Source: an uncultured Clostridia bacterium (lineage in GTDB: Bacteria; Bacillota; Clostridia; Oscillospirales; Acutalibacteraceae). From it: a stretch of DNA of 64,000 nucleotides. The translations under genes were made by a program, and so were the position numbers. Below are positions 43,485 through 51,221 of the stretch, one piece after another. Under the pieces are notes generated by a model. The model did no database searches. It worked only from the letters and a program-made list of their open reading frames with translations, and was not told the DNA's origin. Location: NCBI GenBank assembly GCA_947595635.1, contig CANQEU010000002.1, positions 1 through 64,000 of the forward strand, written 5' to 3'. Positions within the stretch are counted from its first letter, which is position 1, and each line of letters starts with the position of its first letter.

Positions 43485-44450
43485 TTGGAAAGCTTAAATA
43501 AAATACCGGTAATTGCGGTGTTGGGGCCTACTGCTTCGGGGAAAACCCGTCTTGCAGTGGAGATTGCGTTAAAATACGGCGGCGAGATAGTTTCTGCCGA
43601 TTCAATGCAGATATATAAATATATGGACATAGCCACGGCAAAACCGACCGCCGAAGAAAAGCGCGGTATACCTCATCATCTTATAGATTTTCTTCCGCCC
43701 GACAAGCCGTTTTCCGTCGCTGATTATGTTGACCTTGCAAGGGAGAAAATACTTGATATTTACTCAAGAGGCAAAACCCCGATAATTGCGGGCGGCACAG
43801 GACTTTATGCTTCGTCATTGCTAAGCAATATTGTTTTTACTCCGTCCGGCTCCGATGAAGTGCTGAGGTCATCGCTTGAAAGGCTTGCGAAGGAGCAGGG
43901 CGTTGAACGGCTTTTGCAAATCCTTTCGGAATTTGACCCCGAAAGCGCCGAAAGGCTCGGCAGTCAGAAAAACACAAAGAGAATTATAAGGGCGATTGAG
44001 ATTTACAAGACGACGGGAAAAACAATGACCGAAAGCATTTCAAACTCGCGTCCCTCGGAGCCGCCTTATAACGCGGTTAAAATCGGTCTTACCGCCGAAC
44101 AGCGCAGCTTTTTGTATAACAGGATAAATAAAAGAGTTGACATAATGCTAAGCTCAGGGCTTATTGAGGAAACAAAGCGCATAATGTCATTAAACCTCGG
44201 GAAAACCGCGAAAATGGCGATAGGCTATAAGGAGCTTATTCCCTACATAAACGGCGAGGTTTCATATGAATATGCCGTTGAAGAGCTTAAAAAGGAAACG
44301 CGCAGGTATGCAAAGCGACAGCTGACATGGTTTGGGCGGGATAAAGAGATAAGCTGGCTTTATATAGATAAAGCAAATGAAAACGAGATAATCGACGCCG
44401 CGTGTAAAATTATTGACAACAAAGGCGTATTAAACAGACAGACAGGGTGA
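43485..44450 (+). CDS. miaA: tRNA dimethylallyltransferase MiaA
   Basis: This enzyme transfers a dimethylallyl group to A37 of tRNAs reading UNN codons, giving i6A37, the substrate of MiaB. The P-loop is VLGPTASGKTRLA near residue 11, and SADSMQIYK and GGTGLYASSL are typical. RYAKRQLTWFGRD is near the C-terminus. The 321-aa protein begins with a TTG codon 6 bp after the mutL stop. Both enzymes of the ms2i6A pathway are therefore in one block. Confidence 0.95.
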   Translation: MESLNKIPVIAVLGPTASGKTRLAVEIALKYGGEIVSADSMQIYKYMDIATAKPTAEEKRGIPHHLIDFLPPDKPFSVADYVDLAREKILDIYSRGKTPIIAGGTGLYASSLLSNIVFTPSGSDEVLRSSLERLAKEQGVERLLQILSEFDPESAERLGSQKNTKRIIRAIEIYKTTGKTMTESISNSRPSEPPYNAVKIGLTAEQRSFLYNRINKRVDIMLSSGLIEETKRIMSLNLGKTAKMAIGYKELIPYINGEVSYEYAVEELKKETRRYAKRQLTWFGRDKEISWLYIDKANENEIIDAACKIIDNKGVLNRQTG

Positions 44451-44457
44451 AAATATT

Positions 44458-45759
44458 TTGGAAAAAAAACTGATAAAAAAGGTATGTATATTTTTACTGT
44501 GCTTTTTTATTTTACTTTATATAATCTACTTGCTGTACGGGGCAAATTTTTCCGTAGTAAAAACAGAAACGGCGTCTCTTGCAAATGTTGCCGATTCAAT
44601 TTATACAAACGGCTACATAGTAAGAAACGAAACGCTTATTAAAAACGATGTCAACGGCGTAGTGGCATATGAATACGACGGAAACAGAAAGGTGTCCAAG
44701 GGCGGCGTTATCGCAAAGGTTTACGCCAGCGAGCAGGACGCAAGCAATCACAAGCAAATGAAGCAGCTTCAGGAGCAGATAGACATTTTTGAAAAGCTCA
44801 ACCGCTCCGCAAAGCGAGAAACTACAGGTCTTGACAGCGTGCGAAACAGCATCAGAGACAATATAATCAGCGTCAATAAAAATATTATTGGCGGCAATTT
44901 GGCTGAGCTTGTCGATAATGAGGACGATTTGCTTTTTGCTCTTAACGAGAGCAAGCTCATAATCGGAGAGGTTAAGGATTATTCATCCAAGGTATCTCAG
45001 CTTCAAAAGGAATATAACGACCTCAAGGGCGTTACCGGCGAGGCTATAGCCGAAATAAAATCGCCCGTATCCGGCTATTTTACAACGTCAACGGACGGAT
45101 ATGAAAAGAAGAACGATTATAAAAACGCCGTAAAAATGTCTTATTCACAGGTAAATAAGGCGCTTGAATATAAGCCGGACAAGGTTGCGGATAATGTAAT
45201 AGGCAAGGTCATCAGCGACTTAAACTGGTATATGGTCTGCCCGATAGAATCAAAGCTTACCCTTGCGATAAACCGAAACATAAACTCGTCTTATATAAAA
45301 GTAAATATGCCGTATGCGGCCGCGCAGAGCCTGCCGGTTGATATAATGGCTCTTAATCAAAAAACAAAGACCGACAACGGCGCTTTAGTGCTTCGCTGTA
45401 ATTATATGAGCCCTGTTTTGTCATCGTTAAGGCAGGAGGAGCTTCAAATTGACATTCAAAGATTTGAAGGTCTGAGAATAAGCAAATCGGCTCTGCACGA
45501 GGATTATGTAACGGCGACAGTAACCGATAAAAACGGAAAAGAAAAGGAAGAAACAAAAAAGGTTTTGGGCGTTTATGTTGTAAGCGGAAGCGTCCTTGAA
45601 TTTAAAGAGATTGCAATAGAATACTCCGGCGATGACTATATTATATGCAAGCAAACGCCTGAGGAGGACGAGCTTTTCAGCGGAAGAACTGTTGAGCTTT
45701 ATGACAGAGTGGTAACGGAAGGAAGCGATTTGTATGACGGAAAAAGTGTTAGAGTGTGA
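44458..45759 (+). CDS. HlyD-like membrane-anchored protein in the sepF/divIVA cluster
   Basis: This protein resembles HlyD-family adaptor proteins. It has one N-terminal membrane helix (VCIFLLCFFILLYIIYLLYG, about 7-26), a biotinyl-lipoyl-like strand pair (GVVAYEYDGNRKVSKGGVIAKV near residue 65), a helical coiled-coil region (about 95-190) and a beta-rich C-terminal part. The start is TTG. There is no partner ABC transporter. It is the gene just before yggS-sepF-ylmH-divIVA in many clostridia, so a role in division or envelope work is likely, but not proven. Confidence 0.75.
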   Translation: MEKKLIKKVCIFLLCFFILLYIIYLLYGANFSVVKTETASLANVADSIYTNGYIVRNETLIKNDVNGVVAYEYDGNRKVSKGGVIAKVYASEQDASNHKQMKQLQEQIDIFEKLNRSAKRETTGLDSVRNSIRDNIISVNKNIIGGNLAELVDNEDDLLFALNESKLIIGEVKDYSSKVSQLQKEYNDLKGVTGEAIAEIKSPVSGYFTTSTDGYEKKNDYKNAVKMSYSQVNKALEYKPDKVADNVIGKVISDLNWYMVCPIESKLTLAINRNINSSYIKVNMPYAAAQSLPVDIMALNQKTKTDNGALVLRCNYMSPVLSSLRQEELQIDIQRFEGLRISKSALHEDYVTATVTDKNGKEKEETKKVLGVYVVSGSVLEFKEIAIEYSGDDYIICKQTPEEDELFSGRTVELYDRVVTEGSDLYDGKSVRV

Positions 45760-46468
45760 TGAAGGCAGGCTTAAGGATATTGAGTATAATTACTCAAAAA
45801 TCGAAGAAAATATATCAAATGCCGCAATAAAGGCAGGAAAAGCAAGAGAGGATATAACCTTTCTTGCGGCGACAAAAACAGTAGAGCCTGTTTATATTAA
45901 CCACGCGATATCCTGCGGATTGAAATATATAGGTGAAAACCGTGTTCAGGAGCTTTTGGCAAAATATGATTATTACGACCTTAAAAGCTCGCAGCTTCAT
46001 TTTATAGGTCATTTGCAAAGCAATAAGATACGCCAGATAGTCGGCAAGGTAAGCCTTATTCAATCTGTTGACAGCATTAAGCTTGCAAAGGAAATATCGC
46101 GCCAAAGCCAAATGAAAAATATAAGCACGGATATTTTGATTGAGGTGAATATAGGGGGCGAGGAGAGCAAATCCGGCGTATCAGCGGAAAAGCTTGAGGC
46201 GCTGCTTGAAGAAATTTCCGTTCTTGATAATATTTCAGTGAAAGGTTTGATGACAATTCCGCCTATTTGTGATAAAAAATCGGATATTTGTAACTATTTT
46301 TCAAGAATGAGAAAACTATTTGTTGACATTAGCGGCAAAAAAATGGATAATGTTAATATGGAGTTTTTGTCAATGGGTATGTCCTCCGATTATACGGAGG
46401 CAATTTTGGAAGGCGCCAATATGGTAAGGATCGGCTCAGCCTTGTTCGGGCCGAGAATATATAAGTAA
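45734..46468 (+). CDS. pyridoxal phosphate homeostasis protein YggS/YlmE
   Basis: This PLP-binding protein of the YggS/PLPBP family keeps free PLP in balance and has no known catalysis. The PLP lysine is in LAATKTVEPVYI near residue 47. IGENRVQELLAK and LHFIGHLQSNKI follow, and MSSDYTEAILEGANMVRIGS near the end binds the phosphate. The length is 244 aa. It starts 26 bp before the end of the HlyD-like gene. In Firmicutes it sits in the division cluster just before sepF. Confidence 0.94.
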   Translation: MTEKVLECDEGRLKDIEYNYSKIEENISNAAIKAGKAREDITFLAATKTVEPVYINHAISCGLKYIGENRVQELLAKYDYYDLKSSQLHFIGHLQSNKIRQIVGKVSLIQSVDSIKLAKEISRQSQMKNISTDILIEVNIGGEESKSGVSAEKLEALLEEISVLDNISVKGLMTIPPICDKKSDICNYFSRMRKLFVDISGKKMDNVNMEFLSMGMSSDYTEAILEGANMVRIGSALFGPRIYK

Positions 46469-46483
46469 CGGAGGAAGAGTAAA

Positions 46484-46981
46484 ATGGCAGGCTTGGTAGA
46501 TAAATTTAAGCGTATGTGGGATGTTCCCGAGGACGATTATAACGATTATGATGACGACGATTACAATTCGTCGTATGAGGACGACGACAGCGACAGCTAC
46601 ACGTCCTCCCGCGGCAGCTCATATTCATCATCGGCATATCAGAACTTTGCTCCTGACCCGGAGGAAAGAAAAAATAAGGTTGTAAATATAAGCGCAACCG
46701 CAAAGCTTCAGGTCGTTTTGTTTAAGCCTGAAACATTCGGTTCTGAAACTAAGTCTATTGCGGACGAGCTTATAAAATCTCATACAGTCGTTTTAAATCT
46801 TGAAAACACTAACCGCGACGAGTCAAGAAGAATACTTGATTTCTTAAGCGGATGCGCATATGCAAACAACGGCTCAGTAAGAAGAATTGCAACAAGCACA
46901 TTCCTTATTATACCGAATAATGTCGATCTCACCGGCGACGATCTTCTTGACGAGCTTGAAAACAGCGGACTTTATTTTTAA
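46484..46981 (+). CDS. sepF: cell division protein SepF
   Basis: This is a membrane-bound FtsZ partner that tethers the Z-ring in Gram-positive bacteria. The N-terminal amphipathic helix (MAGLVDKFKRMWDVPED) would bind the membrane. A very acidic and serine-rich linker (about 18-55) follows. The C-terminal SepF domain includes VVLNLENTNRDESRRILDFL. The length is 165 aa. Its stop codon shares one base with the next start (TAATG). Confidence 0.94.
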   Translation: MAGLVDKFKRMWDVPEDDYNDYDDDDYNSSYEDDDSDSYTSSRGSSYSSSAYQNFAPDPEERKNKVVNISATAKLQVVLFKPETFGSETKSIADELIKSHTVVLNLENTNRDESRRILDFLSGCAYANNGSVRRIATSTFLIIPNNVDLTGDDLLDELENSGLYF

Positions 46982-47727
46982 TGGACGGTTCAGACAGCAT
47001 AGCTGTTCAAATTAACGATGCGCTTCGCCTTTGCAGACTTAGAGAAAAGCCTGTTTTTGTCGGCTTTTTAAACGAAGAAGAAATTGCGGCGGCGCTTGAC
47101 ATAATAAAGCGAAACGAGTTTTCGGATTATATGCTCTGGGGCGGCAGAAGCGACAGCGAGCGCTCTGTGATAGGGCTGTTTCCGAATGGCATAGAGCCCT
47201 CAGCCGACTGCTTTCCCATAAAAACGCTCAGGCTTTCATATTCGTCAAGATTTAATCCCGGACACAGAGATTTCCTCGGCTCGCTTATGGCTCTCGGAAT
47301 AAAGCGTTCGTGCGTTGGAGATATATTAACCGGCAGCGGAGAAGCTTTTGTTTTTGTGAAAGCCGAAATTTCCGATTATATTGCCGCTCAGCTTAACAGA
47401 ATAGGGAAAATCGGCGTAAAGGTCAGCTGCGGCGAGCTGCCCGACGACCTTATAACCGATGACTCGACACTGTTAAATTTAACGGTATCTTCTCTCAGAC
47501 TTGACAATGTTGTGTCTGAAGTATTAAACTTAAGCAGAGATAAGGGAGCAAGGGCTGTAAAATCCGGGCTTGTTTCCGTAAATCATACGGTAAAGCTTTC
47601 TCCGTCCTTTAATCTTAAAGAGAACGACAGCGTTGTTTTCAGAGGCAAGGGTAAATTTGTTTTGCTAGAGCTTGCCGGCGAAAGCAAAAAGGGCAGAAAA
47701 AGAATTATTATAAAAAAATTCAGATAG
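46981..47727 (+). CDS. YlmH-type S4-domain RNA-binding protein
   Basis: This 248-aa protein is the S4-domain protein found between sepF and divIVA in Firmicutes. The C-terminal S4 RNA-binding motif is LRLDNVVSEVLNLSRDKGARAVKSG, and the N-terminal part has the YlmH-type pattern (PVFVGFLNEEEIAAAL). Members have been tied to ribosome rescue and stalled-peptide handling. The exact role here is inferred from family only. Confidence 0.86.
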   Translation: MDGSDSIAVQINDALRLCRLREKPVFVGFLNEEEIAAALDIIKRNEFSDYMLWGGRSDSERSVIGLFPNGIEPSADCFPIKTLRLSYSSRFNPGHRDFLGSLMALGIKRSCVGDILTGSGEAFVFVKAEISDYIAAQLNRIGKIGVKVSCGELPDDLITDDSTLLNLTVSSLRLDNVVSEVLNLSRDKGARAVKSGLVSVNHTVKLSPSFNLKENDSVVFRGKGKFVLLELAGESKKGRKRIIIKKFR

Positions 47728-47738
47728 GAGAGATACTA

Positions 47739-48425
47739 ATGCTTACAATTGATGAAGTTAAGAATATCAGCTTCAGAAAGGCGAATCTCGGCGGCTACCG
47801 CCCGGAGGACGTTGAAAACTTTATTGACGAGGTAGTGGCTACCTTGGAGCAAAACAAGAAGGATAAGGTGGAGCTTGTTAAAAAGCTTGACATTCTTGCA
47901 AAGAGAATTGAAGAATACCGCAAGGATGAAGAGAACGTAAGAGGTGCTCTGATAAACGCTCAAAAGGTAATGGACGCCGCCAAAAAGGACGCGGACATTA
48001 AGGCTGAGGAAATAATTAACAACGCAAAGCTTCAGGCACAGGATATAATAGTACAGGCTAATTCCTCTGTAGTCGAGCAGAAAAACAGCTATCTTAAGCT
48101 TCAGGCGGACGCCGTGGTTTTAAGGGAGCAGCTTCTTGAGATTTATAAAAACCATATAGGACTTATAGAGGGACTTCCGTCAGTCGACGATATGAGCAAT
48201 AAAAAGGCGGAGCTTGACAAGCAGTTCCCGACTACGGAAAACGCGGCGTATAATCCTGTAGCACAGGCTGAAATTAAAAAAACAGTCGACGAGGTTACAA
48301 AAGAGACAGCGCCTCAGGATAAGGACGTTGTTGACATTACATCCGAATTTTCAACCGACGCGGTGCAAAAGGCGGCTGAAGAGGCTGTAAGCGCGGCAGG
48401 AGCGGAAGCTGAGGATAAGGAATAA
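47739..48425 (+). CDS. divIVA: DivIVA-domain cell division/polarity protein
   Basis: This coiled-coil protein senses curved membranes and places division or polar machinery. The N-terminal lipid-binding motif is present (LTIDEVKNISFRKANLGGYRPEDVENF), including the Phe and Arg typical of the membrane-binding loop. Long heptad-containing helices cover about 30-165. The C-terminal 60 residues are low-complexity and acidic/alanine-rich. The length is 228 aa. It ends the sepF-ylmH-divIVA set and is followed by a terminator. Confidence 0.92.
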   Translation: MLTIDEVKNISFRKANLGGYRPEDVENFIDEVVATLEQNKKDKVELVKKLDILAKRIEEYRKDEENVRGALINAQKVMDAAKKDADIKAEEIINNAKLQAQDIIVQANSSVVEQKNSYLKLQADAVVLREQLLEIYKNHIGLIEGLPSVDDMSNKKAELDKQFPTTENAAYNPVAQAEIKKTVDEVTKETAPQDKDVVDITSEFSTDAVQKAAEEAVSAAGAEAEDKE

Positions 48426-48446
48426 TTACATACTTTTAAAGTATAA

Positions 48447-48479
48447 AAGCGGCGTGTCGTCCGATGCGCCGCTTGTTTT
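48447..48479 (+). terminator. terminator after divIVA
   Basis: AAGCGGCG (48447-48454) pairs with CGCCGCTT (48467-48474), followed by GTTTTG. It separates the division cluster from lspA. A second short palindrome (ACTTTTAAAGT) lies just upstream. Confidence 0.7.
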
Positions 48480-48548
48480 GCATATTGGCAGGATTTGCGC
48501 GCTCTCCCTTAAACAAGACTGCCAACAAGTTTTATTTTGGGGTGTTTT

Positions 48549-49043
48549 ATGAAAAAGCTTATAACCTTTATAATTGCCGCCGCGGTTATTGTTGTTGACC
48601 AGGTGTTAAAGCTTACGGCGATAGCCCTTCTTAAGCCTGTCAAAACGGTAACGCTTATTGATAATTTGTTAAGCCTTACCTATGTTGAAAACAGGGGTAT
48701 GGCGTTTGGACTGCTTGCTAACCAACGATGGATATTTATTGCCCTGACAACAATTGTTATACTTGCGCTTTTAATAGCCGTTGTAAGATTAAATAAACTT
48801 CATTTTACATTTTATATTTCCGCCGCTCTGCTTATAGGCGGAGGAATAGGAAATATGATAGACAGGATATTATACGGCTTTGTTGTTGACTATATACAGC
48901 TTTCGTTCTTTCCGCCGGTCTGCAATTTTGCTGATTACTGCGTAACGGCAGGCGTTATAATTTTTCTCGTCTATCTGTTCTTTTTTTCTGATTTTCTGAA
49001 AAGTGGCGAAAAGAAAAAGGTTGAACCCGATGACAGATTATGA
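48549..49043 (+). CDS. lspA: lipoprotein signal peptidase (signal peptidase II)
   Basis: This membrane aspartyl protease removes the signal peptides of prolipoproteins. Four helices are visible. The conserved motifs are VDQVLKL near residue 16, VENRGMAFGLL and GGGIGNMIDRILYGFVVDYI, which holds a catalytic Asp. The second catalytic Asp is in CNFADYCVTAG. I start it at the ATG at 48549 (MKKLITF), not the track GTG, giving 164 aa. Its end overlaps the next gene by 14 bp. Confidence 0.95.
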   Translation: MKKLITFIIAAAVIVVDQVLKLTAIALLKPVKTVTLIDNLLSLTYVENRGMAFGLLANQRWIFIALTTIVILALLIAVVRLNKLHFTFYISAALLIGGGIGNMIDRILYGFVVDYIQLSFFPPVCNFADYCVTAGVIIFLVYLFFFSDFLKSGEKKKVEPDDRL

Positions 49044-49956
49044 ATTTTTGATTGATAAAGAAAGCGCCGGAAGCAGGCTTGATAAATTTTTGTCGGAAAA
49101 CATCGCAGAGCAGACCCGCTCGTTTCTCGCGCGCCTTACCGAATCAGGCGGCGTTTTGATTAACGGAGAGCAGGAAAGCAAGAATTACAAACTGAAAACG
49201 GGCGATGAAATAACGGTGCGGATACCGGAGCCTGTAAGCATTTCGGCTCAGCCGGAAAATATACCTCTTGATATAATTTATGAGGACAGCGACCTTCTTG
49301 TTGTAAATAAAAGTCAGGGTATGGTAGTGCATCCGGCTCCGGGCAATTACAGCGGCACGCTTGTAAACGCGCTGCTCTACCACTGCAAGGACTCGCTTTC
49401 GGGAATTAACGGCGAGCTAAGACCCGGGATAGTTCACAGGATAGACAAAGACACAAGCGGTCTTTTGATAGTAGCCAAAAACGATACTTCCCACCGCCTG
49501 CTTGCTCAGCAGATTAAGGAGCATTCCTTTACAAGAGAATATCAGACCGTGGTATGCGGCGCCGTAAGCGAAGCTTCAACTGTAAACGCGCCGATAGGCA
49601 GGCATAACACGGACAGAAAGCGTATGACCGTTACAGATAAAAATTCAAGACCGGCAATTACGCATTATTTTGTAAAAAAGCAATATTTAGGATATACACA
49701 CCTTGTTTGCCGCCTTGAAACCGGGCGAACGCATCAGATAAGGGTGCATATGTCGTATATAGGTCATCCCGTTGCCGGTGACCCCGTGTACGGAGGCGTG
49801 AGAAGGGACAACGAAAAATATTTAAACGGGCAGTGCCTTCATGCTTGGAAAATAGGCTTTATTCACCCGATCGGCGGAAAATATCTTGAATTTACATCCG
49901 AATTGCCGCCGTATTTTTCCAATTTTATTTCATATCTTGAAAAAAAGGAAAAATAA
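49030..49956 (+). CDS. RluD-family 23S rRNA pseudouridine synthase
   Basis: This enzyme makes pseudouridine in 23S rRNA. An N-terminal S4 domain (RLDKFLSENIAEQTRSF) is followed by the catalytic domain. The catalytic Asp is in GIVHRIDKDTSGLLIVAK, and RLETGRTHQIRVHM is the second core motif. The start is the internal ATG (MTDYEFL), giving 308 aa. The lspA-rluD pairing is standard for Firmicutes; which uridines it modifies (RluD-type sites are likely) is not certain. Confidence 0.92.
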   Translation: MTDYEFLIDKESAGSRLDKFLSENIAEQTRSFLARLTESGGVLINGEQESKNYKLKTGDEITVRIPEPVSISAQPENIPLDIIYEDSDLLVVNKSQGMVVHPAPGNYSGTLVNALLYHCKDSLSGINGELRPGIVHRIDKDTSGLLIVAKNDTSHRLLAQQIKEHSFTREYQTVVCGAVSEASTVNAPIGRHNTDRKRMTVTDKNSRPAITHYFVKKQYLGYTHLVCRLETGRTHQIRVHMSYIGHPVAGDPVYGGVRRDNEKYLNGQCLHAWKIGFIHPIGGKYLEFTSELPPYFSNFISYLEKKEK

Positions 49957-49959
49957 TGC

Positions 49960-49988
49960 TTGATTTAAATTTGCCAATATGATATAAT
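49960..49988 (+). promoter_or_regulatory. promoter for rplS
   Basis: TTGATT (49960-49965), a 17-bp spacer and TATAAT (49983-49988), with TG one base before the -10, give a strong extended promoter. It lies 3 bp past the rluD-type gene's stop and leaves a leader of roughly 115 nt before rplS. Confidence 0.75.
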
Positions 49989-49994
49989 GTTAAA

Positions 49995-50112
49995 GCATTT
50001 GAAATCCGTTACCTGCTTAACGGGATTCAACAGCCCGATTTTATATCGAGATATTGAAACGGACAGTCCTCTGCATATGCAAGAATGTCTTAAAAACAGG
50101 AGGAAAAATATT
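49995..50112 (+). promoter_or_regulatory. structured leader of rplS (possible L19 leader)
   Basis: The leader contains a stem of AATCCGTT with AACGGGATT (one bulge) at about 50007-50031 and a few shorter palindromes further on (CGAT/ATCG, GGACAGTCC, GCATATGC). The rplS mRNA of low-GC Gram-positives has a known L19-binding leader element, and this could be its counterpart. I could not match a consensus by eye, so the identification is tentative. The track ORF that spans it is just an upstream extension of rplS. Confidence 0.4.
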
Positions 50113-50460
50113 ATGTCAGAAGCTCTTAAGAAAATCGCAGCGGATTCACTCAAGTCTGAGCTGCCTCAGTTCGGAATCGGCGACACCGTAAAGGTAAGCG
50201 TTAATATCCGTGAGGGCGAAAGAGAAAGAATCCAGATGTTTGAGGGAACAGTAATCGCCAAGAAGGGAAGCGGCATTTCCGAAACCTTTACTGTAAGACG
50301 CGTTTCATACGGCGTCGGCGTTGAAAGAGTATTCCCGGTTCACTCACCGAACGTAAAGGATGTTCAGGTTGTAAGATACGGTAAGGTTCGCAGAAGCAAG
50401 CTTTACTATCTTCGTGACAGAGTGGGCAAGGCTGCCAAGGTTAAAGAGCAAATACGCTGA
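50113..50460 (+). CDS. rplS: 50S ribosomal protein L19
   Basis: L19 sits at the 30S-50S interface. The protein is 115 aa when started at the ATG at 50113 (MSEALKKI), which has AGGAGG 9 bp upstream; the track start at 49987 lies inside the -10 element and cannot be used. The sequence has the family core [27 protein letters not shown] and the C-terminal [19 protein letters not shown] pattern. Confidence 0.97.
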   Translation: MSEALKKIAADSLKSELPQFGIGDTVKVSVNIREGERERIQMFEGTVIAKKGSGISETFTVRRVSYGVGVERVFPVHSPNVKDVQVVRYGKVRRSKLYYLRDRVGKAAKVKEQIR

Positions 50461-50469
50461 TAGCGTGTT

Positions 50470-50492
50470 AAGGGACAATATGTCCCTTTTTT
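50470..50492 (+). terminator. terminator after rplS
   Basis: AAGGGACA and TGTCCCTT form a perfect 8-bp stem with an ATA loop, followed by a run of T residues. It begins 10 bp after the rplS stop. Confidence 0.85.
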
Positions 50493-50500
50493 GCTATAAT
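50472..50500 (+). promoter_or_regulatory. promoter for lepB overlapping the rplS terminator
   Basis: TATAAT (50495-50500) has TG one base upstream (TGCTATAAT), making it an extended -10. GGGACA at 50472, 17 bp before, is a poor -35. The element sits within and just after the terminator's U-tract. Confidence 0.55.
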
Positions 50501-50537
50501 TAATGTATTACAGCTATTAGCTGCGGAGGTGAAAAAT

Positions 50538-51173
50538 ATGGCAAATGATTTGGAATTTTTCAATAAGGATGAAGCAGTCGGCGGCGAAAACAAGCCCTCC
50601 GCTCCGGAGCCTGACACGGAAGAGGATGCTGATAATAAAGAGGGACTCCTCTCAAGCGCCTTTGATTTGATACAGTCAATAGCCGCTCCGATGCTGATAG
50701 TAGTGCTGCTGCTTACATTTGCCTTTCGTATAGTTAATGTTGACGGTACGTCGATGCTTAATACTCTGCACGACCAGGACAAGGTGTTTGTTACAAACTT
50801 TCTGTATCAGCCGCAGGACGGCGATATTGTTGTAATCAGTCACGGTCAGGAGTTTGCTACTCCGATAATAAAAAGAGTAATTGCCACGGCAGGACAGTCG
50901 GTGAGGATAGATTATGAGAAAAATCAGCTTATAGTTGACGGAATCATAATCGACGAGCCGTATATAAACGAGGCAATGCTGTATATACCAAGTGAATATG
51001 ACCAGCAAATACCTGAGGTCATACCTGAGGGAAAGGTTTTTGTAATGGGCGATAACAGAAATCACTCCCTTGACAGCCGCTCAAAGAGAGTCGGCTTGAT
51101 AAACGAAACGGATATAATAGGAAAAGCGCAGTTCATCATTTTCCCGTTTAACCGTTTTGGAAATTTATATTGA
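50538..51173 (+). CDS. lepB: type I signal peptidase
   Basis: This membrane serine protease removes signal peptides from exported proteins. An acidic N-terminal region of about 40 residues is followed by a membrane helix (SIAAPMLIVVLLLTFAF). The catalytic Ser is in VDGTSMLNTL near residue 76, the catalytic Lys is in IIKRVIATAGQ and the family box MGDNRNHSLDSR follows. The start is the ATG after GGAGGTG, giving 211 aa. The gene order rplS-lepB-rbgA-rnhB-yraN is the classical Firmicute arrangement. Confidence 0.95.
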   Translation: MANDLEFFNKDEAVGGENKPSAPEPDTEEDADNKEGLLSSAFDLIQSIAAPMLIVVLLLTFAFRIVNVDGTSMLNTLHDQDKVFVTNFLYQPQDGDIVVISHGQEFATPIIKRVIATAGQSVRIDYEKNQLIVDGIIIDEPYINEAMLYIPSEYDQQIPEVIPEGKVFVMGDNRNHSLDSRSKRVGLINETDIIGKAQFIIFPFNRFGNLY

Positions 51174-51179
51174 TGCTTT

Positions 51180-51210
51180 GGGCGTACACATTGTACGCCC
51201 TGATTTTTTG
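51180..51210 (+). terminator. hairpin between lepB and rbgA
   Basis: GGGCGTACA and TGTACGCCC form a 9-bp stem with a CAT loop, followed by TGATTTTTTGG. The rbgA ribosome binding site (GGAGG) starts in its tail, so partial read-through is likely. Confidence 0.8.
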
Positions 51211-51221
51211 GAGGATATAAT

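Noticed and set aside
49987-50112. N-terminal extension of L19 in the ORF track
   Set aside because: It begins inside the -10 promoter element and has no match to L19; the true start has an AGGAGG site at 50098-50103.
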